Assembly (NCBI GenBank): GCA_035566435.1
Contig: DATMRF010000054.1
Location: 1-64,000, forward strand
DNA from: DATMRF01 sp035566435
GTDB taxonomy: Bacteria > Verrucomicrobiota > Verrucomicrobiia > Limisphaerales > UBA8199
Direction of reading: 5' to 3'
DNA length: 64,000 bases
Below, piece after piece: positions 1-8,603 of the stretch. The notes under the pieces are model-generated. The model ran no database searches, had not been told where the DNA came from, and saw nothing but the letters and a program-made list of their open reading frames with translations. Numbering within the stretch: position 1 is the stretch's first letter; the number at the start of each line of letters is the position of its first letter. Made by a program: the position numbers and the translations under genes.

Positions 1-78
1 ACAGGCGGCAGGCTCGTAGGTGAGGGCTTCGCAGGCTCTCATGGGTGTATCGCCTTTCGTTAAGGTTTGGGTTTTCAT
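1..78 (-). CDS. Partial ORF, N-terminus only, unknown
   Basis: An open frame starts with ATG at 78 and runs leftward out of the window (26 codons visible, no stop). A second in-frame Met lies at codon 13. I do not recognise the product. The upstream side carries no clear Shine-Dalgarno. A 10-bp inverted repeat (43-52 and 93-102) brackets the start codon, so the mRNA could fold with the ATG in the loop. It may be a real gene beginning or chance; too little is visible to decide. Confidence 0.3.
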   Translation of the reverse strand, partial: MKTQTLTKGDTPMRACEALTYEPAAC

Positions 79-329
79 TTGTCTCTAAACCCCGATACAC
101 CCGCTCTCTACGCTTTTACACAACCACTCTTACGCCACCCCTGAAATAACGACCACGATTAACGCTTGCTATTGCCCAGAAACAGGCCACACTCAATCAG
201 TCTCTTGATAGATTGTCACTTCCATGACATGGAAATCCTCAGGTGAACTCAGTTCAGTGATGATTTGAAACCCGATCCCCGGGAACAGTATGGAGAGCGC
301 AACGCTGTCCAGGACGACACAAAAACCAG

Positions 330-647
330 ATGAGTTCAAAATTGTTCGTCGGGAACCTTGACTTCAAAGTCACCGAAAACGACCTGCAGGACGCCTTTGC
401 CGCCCACGGCTCGGTTGTCGAAACCAACCTCATGATGGACCGCGCTACCGGCCGTCCCCGCGGGTTCGCTTTCATCACCATGAGTTCGCCCGAAGAAGCC
501 CAGAAGGCCATTGACGCGCTGAATGGCAAGGAAATGGGCGGACGCACGCTGACCGTTAATCTCGCCAGGCCCCGTGAAGAGCGTTCCGGCGGCGGCGGCG
601 GCGGCGGACGTGGTGGATATGGCGGCGGTCGTCGCGACCGTTACTGA
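330..647 (+). CDS. RRM-family RNA-binding protein with Gly-rich tail
   Basis: A 105-residue single-RRM protein. RNP2 (LFVGNL, residues 5-10) and RNP1 (RGFAFITM, 44-51) are both intact, so single-stranded RNA binding in the cytoplasm is expected. Residues 86-105 are a Gly/Arg-rich tail ending in RRDRY, like the tails of cyanobacterial and PVC-group glycine-rich RNA-binding proteins, which often respond to cold or stress. The gene stands alone and is followed at once by a strong intrinsic terminator (670-697), so it is probably transcribed separately from infA. The ATG at 330 leaves no extra N-terminal residues before the RRM fold. Specific RNA targets cannot be inferred. Confidence 0.93.
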   Translation: MSSKLFVGNLDFKVTENDLQDAFAAHGSVVETNLMMDRATGRPRGFAFITMSSPEEAQKAIDALNGKEMGGRTLTVNLARPREERSGGGGGGGRGGYGGGRRDRY

Positions 648-669
648 GTCCGTCGGGCCGTGGCAGTTC

Positions 670-697
670 GGGAGCGGTAGCACCGCTCCCTGTTTTT
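670..697 (+). terminator. Intrinsic terminator after the RRM gene
   Basis: GGGAGCGGT (670-678), a 3-nt loop and ACCGCTCCC (682-690) form a perfect 9-bp stem followed by TGTTTTT. It sits 23 bp after the RRM gene stop and ahead of infA. Confidence 0.9.
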
Positions 698-772
698 GGC
701 TGATGCCTCCCTTTCCGGCTGGTCTGTGGGGTTTTCTTTGGGCAACGGAACCAGCGCTGGGCAGAGCATCCT

Positions 773-988
773 ATGAAAGAAGACCATGTGGAAATCGAAG
801 GCGTCGTGCATACCGTCCTCCCGGGAACAATGTTCCGGGTCGCCTTGGACAATAGCCATCTCGTCCTGGCCACCATTTCCGGGAAAATGCGCAAACGCTG
901 GGTCCGCCTCACCGTCGGCGACCGCGTGAAAATGGAAATGTCACCATACGATCTGGACAAAGCGCGCATCGTTTGGCGGCTTAAATAA
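773..988 (+). CDS. infA: Translation initiation factor IF-1
   Basis: A 71-residue protein of standard IF-1 length, made of one S1-like OB fold. Diagnostic stretches are EIEGVV near the N-terminus, the GKMRK loop (residues 38-42) and VGDRVKMEMSPYDL. IF-1 binds the 30S A site during initiation. The C-terminus (RIVWRLK) matches the usual RIxxR ending in spirit, with W in place of the usual Y/T. It lies downstream of a terminator and 11 bp upstream of the nitronate monooxygenase-like gene, so those two are probably co-transcribed. It is not in the usual secY-rpmJ context. Confidence 0.95.
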   Translation: MKEDHVEIEGVVHTVLPGTMFRVALDNSHLVLATISGKMRKRWVRLTVGDRVKMEMSPYDLDKARIVWRLK

Positions 989-999
989 CAGTCGGCTCC

Positions 1000-2466
1000 A
1001 TGCCAACGCCACGAATTATTCAGGGTGGAATGGGCGTTGCAGTCTCCGGTTGGACGCTGGCACGTGCTGTGTCGCTCGCGGGCCATCTCGGCGTCGTCTC
1101 CGGAACGGCGCTGGCGGTCGTCCTGGCCCGGCGCCTCCAGCTCGGCGACCCCGCCGGCGACCTCCGCCGCGCCTTGCAGCACTTTCCCTTCCCCGGCATG
1201 GCCGAGCGGGCCCTCAAGGATTTCTTTATCCCCGGCGGCAAGCCGGCCGCCGCGCCGTTCAAGCCCACCGCCATGCCCACCCTCAAACCTCGCCCCGCGC
1301 TGGTTGAGTTGACCGTCCTCGCGAATTTCGTCGAAGTCTTTCTCGCCAAAGAAGGACACGACGGCCCGGTGGGCATCAATTACCTCGAAAAAATCCAGCT
1401 CCCCACCCTGCCCTCGCTCTTCGGCGCCATGCTCGCCGGCGTGGACTATGTGCTCATGGGCGCGGGCATCCCCCGCGCAATTCCCGGCGCGATCGACCTC
1501 CTGGCCCAGGGTGAACCGGCTCAACTCCGCGTTGACGTCGAAGGCGCCCTTCCTGGCGAGGAACATTACTCAACCTTCAACCCCCGAGCCTTCTGCGGCG
1601 GCGGCGCACCTCGGCTCAAACGGCCTCAGTTCCTGGGCATTGTCGCCTCGGCGACCTTGGCCATGACTCTGGCCAAGAAAGCCACCGGCCGCGTGGACGG
1701 TTTCATCGTCGAAGGCCCCACCGCCGGCGGACACAACGCCCCGCCCCGCGGCCCGTTGCAGCTCACACCCGCGGGCGAGCCCCTTTACGGCCCGCGCGAC
1801 GTGCCCGAGCTGGAAAAAATCCGTACCCTCGGCCTCCCGTTTTGGCTGGCTGGCTCTTATGGCCGCCCCGGAAAACTTGCCGAGGCCCTCCGCCTCGGCG
1901 CCGCCGGCATTCAAGTCGGCACACCCTTTGCCTTCTGCGAAGAATCCGGCATCGATCCCCATCTTAAACGGCGAACCATTGACCTCAGCCGCCTCGGCCA
2001 AGCCAGTGTCTTCACTGACCCGGTAGCTTCACCAACCGGCTTCCCCTTCAAAGTCGCCCTGCTCGACCAAACCCTCTCCGAAACTGCTCTCTACCAAAAC
2101 CGTCGCCGTCTCTGCGACCTCGGCTATCTTCGCCACCCGTACCGCAGGCCGGATGGCCGCGTCGGCTACCGCTGCCCCGCTGAACCGCTCCAGCATTTTC
2201 TCCTTAAAGGCGGCGTCGCCGAACAAACCGTCGGCCGCAAGTGCGTCTGTAACGGTCTCCCCGCTACCGTCGGCCTCGGCCAGGTTCGACCGGGCCCCGG
2301 AACCGAGTTGCCGTTGGTCACCGCCGGCGATGACCTCGCTCAACTTCCCCAATTCCTTCCAACGGGCCGCGATTCCTTCTGCGCAGCCGACGTTCTCCGC
2401 CAACTTTTGACCGAGCCGGAAATCGATTCCTCCTCAGGCGGCCAAAGCCGCTCCCTGGCCGGATAA
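1000..2466 (+). CDS. Nitronate monooxygenase / 2-nitropropane dioxygenase family protein
   Basis: A 488-residue FMN-dependent TIM-barrel protein. It opens with the family signature IIQGGMGVAVSG (residues 6-17), has MGAGIP (153-158), the VEGPTAGGHN segment with His245 at the usual catalytic-His position, and a C-terminal FMN-phosphate region (GAAGIQVGTPFAF). Typical nitronate monooxygenases are about 310-360 residues. This one has a C-terminal extension with a GRKCVCNGL dicysteine motif, seen in a longer subgroup that also includes PfaD-like enoyl reductases. Substrate is therefore uncertain: nitronate oxidation or an FMN-dependent enoyl reductase reaction are both possible. The start at 1000 lies 11 bp after infA and gives the canonical N-terminus. 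Confidence 0.85.
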   Translation: MPTPRIIQGGMGVAVSGWTLARAVSLAGHLGVVSGTALAVVLARRLQLGDPAGDLRRALQHFPFPGMAERALKDFFIPGGKPAAAPFKPTAMPTLKPRPALVELTVLANFVEVFLAKEGHDGPVGINYLEKIQLPTLPSLFGAMLAGVDYVLMGAGIPRAIPGAIDLLAQGEPAQLRVDVEGALPGEEHYSTFNPRAFCGGGAPRLKRPQFLGIVASATLAMTLAKKATGRVDGFIVEGPTAGGHNAPPRGPLQLTPAGEPLYGPRDVPELEKIRTLGLPFWLAGSYGRPGKLAEALRLGAAGIQVGTPFAFCEESGIDPHLKRRTIDLSRLGQASVFTDPVASPTGFPFKVALLDQTLSETALYQNRRRLCDLGYLRHPYRRPDGRVGYRCPAEPLQHFLLKGGVAEQTVGRKCVCNGLPATVGLGQVRPGPGTELPLVTAGDDLAQLPQFLPTGRDSFCAADVLRQLLTEPEIDSSSGGQSRSLAG

Positions 2467-2479
2467 CCTTGAGCTCAAT

Positions 2480-2935
2480 TCAGACGGCCCAGTTCGCCGG
2501 CGCATGCTTCCGCAGGAACCACATCGTCCCCAGCTTAGAAAGCATCTCCGGATCCAAAACCTTTTCGAGCATCGGAAACACCAGCCGTTCCTCGCGGTCA
2601 AAATGCCTGCGGGAGGCCGCCATCGCTGCCGTGAGCAGACTCCGGGCGAGGTCCGCTTTGTCGGTCAAATACACCCGCCTGAGCCTGGCATCCACCTCCT
2701 GGTGCTCCTTCGGGAGCCGGGAATAAGAACCTTTGGCCGGGCGACCGTGGTGCGCCAGCAGCGACATGAGGTCGTCTTCGGTCTTGGCGTGATTGAGCAG
2801 CAGGCCTTCGACCAGTCGCGTCACCCGTTTTATCTCCACCACGCTTTCGGCGGCCGGCAGCGACGTTCCGATTTGATCGAAAACCTCACAGAACATTCTG
2901 TGCTCCGCCACCAAAGCGCCGGTAATCGAAATCAT
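2480..2935 (-). CDS. Hemerythrin HHE domain protein
   Basis: A four-helix bundle protein of 151 residues. Candidate di-iron ligands are spaced as in HHE domains: His12 (AEHRMF), His49 and Glu53 (LNHAKTEDD), His78 (KEHQEVD), His111 with Glu115/116 (HFDREERLVFPMLE). Such proteins bind O2, NO or iron in the cytoplasm. I chose the ATG at 2935 because it starts directly before helix 1; the frame is open to 3013 but that extension is Pro/Arg-rich and unlike protein. It converges on the nitronate monooxygenase-like gene with 13 bp between the stops. No partner gene is evident. Confidence 0.85.
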   Translation of the reverse strand: MISITGALVAEHRMFCEVFDQIGTSLPAAESVVEIKRVTRLVEGLLLNHAKTEDDLMSLLAHHGRPAKGSYSRLPKEHQEVDARLRRVYLTDKADLARSLLTAAMAASRRHFDREERLVFPMLEKVLDPEMLSKLGTMWFLRKHAPANWAV

Positions 2936-3034
2936 TAACGGCACTTTACCAAACCAAACCGACGAAGCAAGCCGGGCCGGGGCGGGGACCGCCACGCCCC
3001 TGACAACCCTCAACCGTGACCGGCGCGGAGGCGT

Positions 3035-3553
3035 TCAGGACTTCACCCGCTTCAAAGTGAACGGATGGCTGTCTTTGGGCTTGCCCTCTGCGTAAAGCTG
3101 CCAATCCTGGGTAATAGTGTCCGGATCGTCGAACGTGATCGCAAGCGAGTGCATGTGCATCTCGGATTGCGCGTCCAGGCCGCACGTGCTGTCCAAGTCG
3201 AATTTCAGGGCCTTCGCGTCGGAGGATTTCAGCAGCATCCCTGGGCGATTGCCCAACATGCAGTAATGCGTCAGATAGAGCTTGCCCTGCCTGTCGTGGT
3301 ACATCGTCACCATCTCCTTCGGCGTCCCCGCGAAGATCCGTTCCTCGATGACCGTGCCGCCCGACACCAGTCGGTATTCGACGGTGAATTCCATTGGACC
3401 TTGTCCCATATCGGCCTTGCCCTTCCAGGTGCCGACCAGTGCTTTCATTCGCTCGAACTCCGAAGAGTTCGGGCGTGGTTTGTCGGTTTGAGCCGCCGAA
3501 GGCCGCACCGAAATCAACAACGACAATGATGCAAGAATAGCCAGAGTTTTCAT
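3035..3553 (-). CDS. Secreted DUF1579-like protein
   Basis: A 172-residue protein with a signal peptide (MKTLAILASLSLLISVRPSAAQ) and a single beta-barrel-like domain. The segment MKALVGTWKGKADM followed by VEYRLVSGGTVIEERIFAG is the pattern of DUF1579, a lipocalin-like family of unknown function. The ATG at 3553 starts exactly at the signal peptide; the frame is open to 3655 but the extra residues are Arg/Lys-rich and would bury the signal. It probably acts in the periplasm. It lies 120 bp downstream of the DUF4139-like gene on the same strand, and both are exported. Confidence 0.8.
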   Translation of the reverse strand: MKTLAILASLSLLISVRPSAAQTDKPRPNSSEFERMKALVGTWKGKADMGQGPMEFTVEYRLVSGGTVIEERIFAGTPKEMVTMYHDRQGKLYLTHYCMLGNRPGMLLKSSDAKALKFDLDSTCGLDAQSEMHMHSLAITFDDPDTITQDWQLYAEGKPKDSHPFTLKRVKS

Positions 3554-3673
3554 AGTGGTACTCAAACGGTCAGCCCTCGAAACAATTCGCGCAAGGCCTT
3601 TTTTCAATTTTCGCGCCTTCTCGCGGCAAAAACCTGGGCATTCCCCCTCCATCAACCATCAACTCTTCCACGC

Positions 3674-5467
3674 TCACTGCCAAAAGTAATCCCACTCGTA
3701 GCCCAGCTCCACCGTCTCCTTTGGCTCCACCGAGAGCTTCCACGTAATGCGCGCGGTCCCATTGATGTGACTCCACCACCACGGCCATCCATACCAATTC
3801 CACCAATAGGGATAATCGCCGCCCGTCACGGAGGCGCCATCCTCGAATACGTTCAGCTTCTCCACCTTGCCGTCGTGGTCGGCGGTGTTGGCCGCGCCAA
3901 GCACGTAACGCGTCACCTCCAGCTCAGCGCCCCGGTCCCGATGGCTCGTTAGGCTGAGCTTGCCCTTCAAATCGATGCGGGCGTAGGAGCTATTATTCTG
4001 GTGGAGCGCATCCGGTGTGCGCTTCATTTCGGCTTCGCTCTTCTTCACCTGGAATTCGACCGCGGGCGTCACCGAAAGATCCACATTCCCGCCGCTGGAG
4101 GTGTAGGTCATCATCCCCTGCGCCAGCACCCGACCGTCACGAACAATGAGCGCCGGAGCGGTCGTCAGCGGGTACGGGCTGTTGTTGGTGAGCCGGAGCT
4201 TATGCCACACCTTGGGCGAATTGAACAGCCGCGCCAGCTCGCGCTGCTGCTCGCCGCCGAGATTGCCGCGCACTTCCGGCGGCGGCGCGAACGGCAGCTC
4301 CAGCGTGAACACATCCCGGTAAGGCAGCGTGAACTCCGCCACCGGCAGCACCATGCGTTCGCCTTTCCTCAACGTCACGTGCTGGACCGTGAACACAAAC
4401 AAATCCTCGCTCTGCCCCGCCTCGCCGATGTCCGGGCCGAGGCCGCCGCCGGCCCCGGGCTCAGCCGCGCCGCCATAATCGCTGGCGCGCGCTTGTTGTT
4501 GCGACAGGATCGCATTGCTGAAATTGTACGCCAGCAATTGACCGTTCTGCGGTCCGCTCCCAGTCTGAAAATATTGCGACAATTGCGCCAGGTTCTGCTG
4601 CAAAGCGATCGGATCGATGGTGTCCTTGAAAGCAAACGTCGGCACACCGATCACCAGATTGACCGACACGTCCTCCAAATCCGCCAGCTCGTTGATCAAG
4701 GTCGCGTTCATTTTCACTGCGGCGTTGCCCTGGCCGTCGATCTGCACTTTGTAACCCGGAATCCAACGCACCCCCTTCTGCACATAAAACAGACCCACCT
4801 TCGCCGAGAGCGCTGCCTTGGATTTGCCCCAGTCGAGTTTCAAGGTCAGCAAATTCCGGAACTCCTCGTTCGACACCGCCGGTTTGTGCTTGCCCTTGAA
4901 CGTAACCTCCTGAATCCGCTCCAGGCCGACGGCCCTGACCCCTTCGGCCGTCTTGAGCAGCACCAGGTTTCCCTTCTCCGGCAACCGCTCGGGCGTGTTG
5001 GGCGGGCTGGTAGCGGCGAGTTCTTCGGCGCTGCGCGTCGGCAGCCCCAGAATCGTCGCTGCATATCGATTCGTATCCGATTCGGTGATAATCGCTTCAG
5101 CGCCGATATTCGCTTCGAGCAAGCTCCGCAAATCCAGCGCTGTTCGTTCGACCAGGACCCGTTTCTGGCCGGCCACCACACTGGTCAGCCGAGCGCGCGG
5201 CTCGGCCGAATAGGGCCAGAACGCGCCAAGCACCGGTGTCGGCAGATAATCCATCACCACATTGCCTTTGTCGTCCACGGGCAATTCGCCTTCCTGCGCG
5301 ACGCAGGCATGGCCGTCCTTGAAAACCGTGAGTTCCTTGATCGGCAACTTGCCAAACGTATTCAACGGTGCGGCCGTTCCCGCCGCGCGCGCACCCGCAA
5401 CCAAAACCTGAACGGCACAGACCGCGATGCCGATTCGCGTCAACCATCCCAACCGATTCATATTCAT
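3674..5467 (-). CDS. Exported DUF4139-type beta-rich protein
   Basis: A 597-residue exported protein with a signal peptide (residues 1-28, ending ARAAG). Residues about 225-290 contain GVRWIPGYKVQIDGQGN and LADLEDVSVNLVIGVP, the pattern of DUF4139 in proteins whose N-terminal region resembles mucoidy-inhibitor A. The remainder is beta-rich, with no catalytic motif I recognise. The C-terminus is aromatic (PYWWNWYGWPWWW, then VELGYEWDYFWQ), which is unusual and may mark a surface or carbohydrate-facing patch; that is inference. Function is unknown for the family. Confidence 0.75.
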   Translation of the reverse strand: MNMNRLGWLTRIGIAVCAVQVLVAGARAAGTAAPLNTFGKLPIKELTVFKDGHACVAQEGELPVDDKGNVVMDYLPTPVLGAFWPYSAEPRARLTSVVAGQKRVLVERTALDLRSLLEANIGAEAIITESDTNRYAATILGLPTRSAEELAATSPPNTPERLPEKGNLVLLKTAEGVRAVGLERIQEVTFKGKHKPAVSNEEFRNLLTLKLDWGKSKAALSAKVGLFYVQKGVRWIPGYKVQIDGQGNAAVKMNATLINELADLEDVSVNLVIGVPTFAFKDTIDPIALQQNLAQLSQYFQTGSGPQNGQLLAYNFSNAILSQQQARASDYGGAAEPGAGGGLGPDIGEAGQSEDLFVFTVQHVTLRKGERMVLPVAEFTLPYRDVFTLELPFAPPPEVRGNLGGEQQRELARLFNSPKVWHKLRLTNNSPYPLTTAPALIVRDGRVLAQGMMTYTSSGGNVDLSVTPAVEFQVKKSEAEMKRTPDALHQNNSSYARIDLKGKLSLTSHRDRGAELEVTRYVLGAANTADHDGKVEKLNVFEDGASVTGGDYPYWWNWYGWPWWWSHINGTARITWKLSVEPKETVELGYEWDYFWQ

Positions 5468-5743
5468 GACGCGACGTTACCGCCCCCGGGCGGCCCGCAT
5501 GTCATGCTCAAGTAAAGCGTTTGTAAGAAAATTGTACGAGCCACCGTCCGCATCCATCGAGCCTTGGAAATTCTCTTCACCCTCGTCGTTCTCTTCGTCC
5601 TCTTCCTCTTCCCCGTCCTCGGTCTTTTTTTGCGACTTTTCGTGCCTTTTCGCGGCCTAAACCTCCGGACCCGCACCTCAGCCTTTATCATTGAGCCGTA
5701 TCTATGTTCCCTCTGTTATCTCCTGTTAGTTCACCGGGCTTTA

Positions 5744-6649
5744 TCATTTATCCTTCACCGCCCGCACCGGAATCGGCACGTTGCCAATCTCGATCCGATT
5801 GGCCGGCACCTGGTACCAATCCTCACGCCGGTTCCGACGCGATTCGATCAACTCCTGAAAAGCCGGTGTGTCCGTTCTCATAATCTCCAAAGCGGTGCGC
5901 TCAGACTCCGGCACATCCGCGGCAACCCGCACCGCCCGGATTGGCACCCGCTGCTCAGGTTTGTCGTAAAAACCCATTGGCCCCGGACCGCGCGGCAACG
6001 CCGACAGCAACTCCACGCCCTGGACTACCCGCCCGAGCAGCGTGACGTTGCGATCCAGGTGCCTCGGCGCTTGCCCAATCACCACATACAACTCCGTGCC
6101 GCCCCCGCTGTCCGGAGAGTTGTCGCGTCCGGCACCGACCATGCCGTAACCATGCACCAGCCACATCTTGCCGGTTCGTTTGTCGCGGGCGACCGGAAAG
6201 CCACCGGAGAAACCCACCTCGCGCGCATACACGTCGCCATCCGGCAGCCGCGTGAAGGGCACGTTCGAATCGATTGGGCGTTCGAACTCGGCCGGCAGCG
6301 TGCGTTGAGCGTGCTGAATCTTTCGGGCGGACTCAGGTTTCTCCGCGTCGGGGTCACCCCGCTGCACCACGTAATTGTCCTGGACGCGAATAATGGCCAA
6401 CCCGTCGTAATAATGTTCCCGCGCCAGCGCTTTGACATTCGCCACGTGTCTGGGAGCGAAGACCGGCGCCAATTCAATAACGACCCGGCCACTCGCGAGC
6501 TCTACGTAAATAGTATTTTCCGGATCAAGCCCTCGCCAATCGCCGTGCTTGGACGCGGCCAGAACCGCCGCCATCGTCGGCCCTTTCGTCTTGCCGGGCT
6601 CCGCAGCGGAAGCGAGCAGGCAGGCAGAGAGCAACACTGCGACAAGCAT
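5744..6649 (-). CDS. Cyclophilin-type peptidyl-prolyl cis-trans isomerase, exported
   Basis: A 301-residue protein. The ATG at 6649 begins a signal peptide (MLVAVLLSACLLASAAEP). The cyclophilin fold follows: TIYVELASGRVVIELAP, HVANVKALAREHYYDGLAIIRVQDNYVVQRGDPD, and later LYVVIGQAPRHLDRNVTLLGRVVQGVELLSAL. The Phe of the canonical FHR active-site Arg segment reads AIIRVQ here, but the Arg is kept. It likely catalyses prolyl isomerisation on exported proteins. The C-terminal ~60 residues extend beyond the cyclophilin core. The upstream frame to 6787 lacks protein-like features. Confidence 0.88.
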   Translation of the reverse strand: MLVAVLLSACLLASAAEPGKTKGPTMAAVLAASKHGDWRGLDPENTIYVELASGRVVIELAPVFAPRHVANVKALAREHYYDGLAIIRVQDNYVVQRGDPDAEKPESARKIQHAQRTLPAEFERPIDSNVPFTRLPDGDVYAREVGFSGGFPVARDKRTGKMWLVHGYGMVGAGRDNSPDSGGGTELYVVIGQAPRHLDRNVTLLGRVVQGVELLSALPRGPGPMGFYDKPEQRVPIRAVRVAADVPESERTALEIMRTDTPAFQELIESRRNRREDWYQVPANRIEIGNVPIPVRAVKDK

Positions 6650-7118
6650 TAATCGCGGTATTTCATGCCCCGCACGAAATGCGAACAGCCCGGACTGCCG
6701 CCATGTTGCCAGCTTAGGGTGTTCGGACGGTGCAAGCCGGCAACATGCCGGCGCTCCGCCCTGGCAGGTATGAATCTGGTGATTCACGATTTGAAAAAGG
6801 GTTATAGGCTAGGCGGCACTCACAGGCGAGAGGGAAAAGGAATTGAAGGAGTGGGGGAGTTTGGGAGGAAAAGGCTGAAGGCTGTAGGTTGAGGTCTCAA
6901 GTTTGAAGTCTCAAGGCCCCCTGAGCGGAGTGCGCCTGAGGCATTCCGACCAGAGTGCGCGGGGGCGCTGGAACAATTGTCGTTTTCACGTTGGAGTGAA
7001 CGAATCTCCGGTCTAACCGTTTCTACCAGATAAGGGAATGAACCCGCACAAGCGACTGCCGAATGCAGGTCTCTGCAGGGTCGATTGACAAGGGGGTCGG
7101 GGAGCATGATGTTTCGCT
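6650..7118. other. Intergenic, divergent promoters expected
   Basis: About 470 bp between the minus-strand cyclophilin gene and the plus-strand gene at 7119. No convincing coding frame or RNA gene is visible. It must hold the 5' regions of both divergent genes, but I see no clear -35/-10 pair. Confidence 0.5.
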
Positions 7119-7676
7119 ATGAAATGGATGGTGGGTATCCTCATTTGCCTGGGAGCCGCTTTGTATGCCCAGGACGCCAAGCCGGAATTTGTCAGCAAAG
7201 CACAACCTGGCGCTGTAATCGAACATTTCACTTTAACCGGCGGGCGAGTTTACGACGGCATTTGGGATGCGACCAAATCCCAAATCCACATTGTCGTCAG
7301 GACCAATCACGTCGGGAATCTGCCGTTGCAGCCAGCCGAGCTCCTGACGCAGAAGCGCATCGGCGACGGCAGCCAAGTGGGGCTGTACTCCGATTTGGAC
7401 ATGGCGGAAAAGGTATTGCTCCTCAACCAACAAAACTGCAAGGCCGCCCAGTTACGGCTGGCCACTGCCCAACAGCGGCGCGATGCCTTGCACCAGACTT
7501 ATGGCCACAAGGACCTCCCCAGGGAAACCTACAATGCGGTGATGGCGCAATACAAAGCGGCGGATGACGAGATTGCCAACGCGGAAAAGGCGGTCGAAAA
7601 CGCCCGAGCCGGTTTTGCCAAATCGCAGGAGGCTTACGTGAAAGTCGGTGGGAAAAAGCAATACACGTTGCCCTGA
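7119..7676 (+). CDS. Small exported protein with C-terminal coiled coil
   Basis: A 185-residue protein with a signal peptide (MKWMVGILICLGAALYAQD). Residues about 25-85 look like a small beta domain (VIEHFTLTGGRVYDGIWD, HIVVRTN). Residues about 90-170 are Ala/Gln/Lys-rich and helical (LLNQQNCKAAQLRLATAQQRRDAL...), a likely coiled coil. I do not recognise a family. The N-terminal domain resembles in flavour the short beta domains that precede other modules in this organism, as in the TlpA-like protein at 35626. Confidence 0.65.
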   Translation: MKWMVGILICLGAALYAQDAKPEFVSKAQPGAVIEHFTLTGGRVYDGIWDATKSQIHIVVRTNHVGNLPLQPAELLTQKRIGDGSQVGLYSDLDMAEKVLLLNQQNCKAAQLRLATAQQRRDALHQTYGHKDLPRETYNAVMAQYKAADDEIANAEKAVENARAGFAKSQEAYVKVGGKKQYTLP

Positions 7677-7809
7677 GGCAGCATAGGAAAGGTGTCAGCC
7701 CATATCTTGGTTCGAAATTGGCCATAGAAATAGACTGACCCATGGGTGACCCTTTCTATCGACACTGCGGAATCCGTGGGGGCAAACAGCGAGCTCTGCT
7801 TGGAAATTC

Positions 7810-8253
7810 TCAAGGCGGAGGCCGGATTTGCTTTTCATATTCGCTCTCTCCGAAACCCGCGTTGGCTTTCCGTTCGGAAACCACTCCCGCCGGGTCGAAG
7901 TTGATGACCAGGTTATGGTTCTTGTTAATGGGAATATCACCGCCGACCCCCGAATTGCCGGCGGCGACGAACCAGATAATGTCCCATTTTACTCGTTCCC
8001 AATGGTAGCGGTATTCGCTGCCATCTGCGCGAAACTCATCCGGTTCGCCCAACCGCAGCAAAACTTCTTCGCGGGTCGCACGCCCCGGGGCAAATGCTTC
8101 GATCACCTCCGGTTTGACGTCCTTGCGCGAATACTCTCCCACGCGATTGGTCGGGATGGGCAGCACCAAGCAACCCGCCCCGATCGACACGACCCCCGCC
8201 AGGAATACGGCCAGGATTCCGCGCCGTATCTGACTAGCCAGGTTGAGTTGCAT
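7810..8253 (-). CDS. Small SmpA/OmlA-like lipoprotein
   Basis: A 147-residue predicted lipoprotein. The ATG at 8253 gives a signal with lipobox SIGAGC (Cys28). The segment GRATREEVLLRLGEPDEFRADGSEYRYHWER is the SmpA/BamE-like pattern (a Gly-x-Pro turn after a short helix, then a beta strand). It is likely anchored in a membrane facing the periplasm. It lies 5 bp downstream of a second lipoprotein with the same pattern, so the two look like a tandem duplication. Whether either takes part in outer-membrane protein assembly cannot be told. Confidence 0.75.
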   Translation of the reverse strand: MQLNLASQIRRGILAVFLAGVVSIGAGCLVLPIPTNRVGEYSRKDVKPEVIEAFAPGRATREEVLLRLGEPDEFRADGSEYRYHWERVKWDIIWFVAAGNSGVGGDIPINKNHNLVINFDPAGVVSERKANAGFGESEYEKQIRPPP

Positions 8254-8258
8254 AAACT

Positions 8259-8603
8259 TCAATGGATTTCCACCAACGAATGACGCTGCGCTACTCCCGA
8301 GCCGTCGAAAACCAGGACCAGGTTGTATTTCACCCCCATCCAACCCACCGGGGCTTTGTCCAGCAGGTAGTATCCATGCTTCTCGTTATATCCCAGGCGG
8401 TAGGTGAGAAACTTCTCTCCCTCCAAGACCGCCGACGGCTGCCCGAGCTTGAGCAGGACTGTTTCCTTCGTCGTCTTGCCATCCTCAATAAACTGCAGCA
8501 TTTGCTTGTCCGCATGCAACGGATTGGCATTGGGGGTGGCGCAGCCTGCCGCCAAAACTCCCGCGAGCAAGATCGGTGCGAACACAGCCGTCATTGTTTT
8601 CAT
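8259..8603 (-). CDS. Small SmpA/OmlA-like lipoprotein
   Basis: A 114-residue predicted lipoprotein with lipobox LAAGC (Cys21). The body has DGKTTKETVLLKLGQPSAVLEGEKFLTYRL, the same helix-GxP-strand pattern as the neighbour at 7810-8253, and ends LVLVFDGSGVAQRHSLVEIH. I used the ATG at 8603 rather than the in-frame TTG three codons upstream. It is the first gene of the two-gene lipoprotein pair. Confidence 0.75.
   Translation of the reverse strand: MKTMTAVFAPILLAGVLAAGCATPNANPLHADKQMLQFIEDGKTTKETVLLKLGQPSAVLEGEKFLTYRLGYNEKHGYYLLDKAPVGWMGVKYNLVLVFDGSGVAQRHSLVEIH

Noticed and set aside
4001..5515. 504-codon plus-strand frame
   Set aside because: His/Arg/Gln-rich shadow of the DUF4139-like gene, without any domain pattern.
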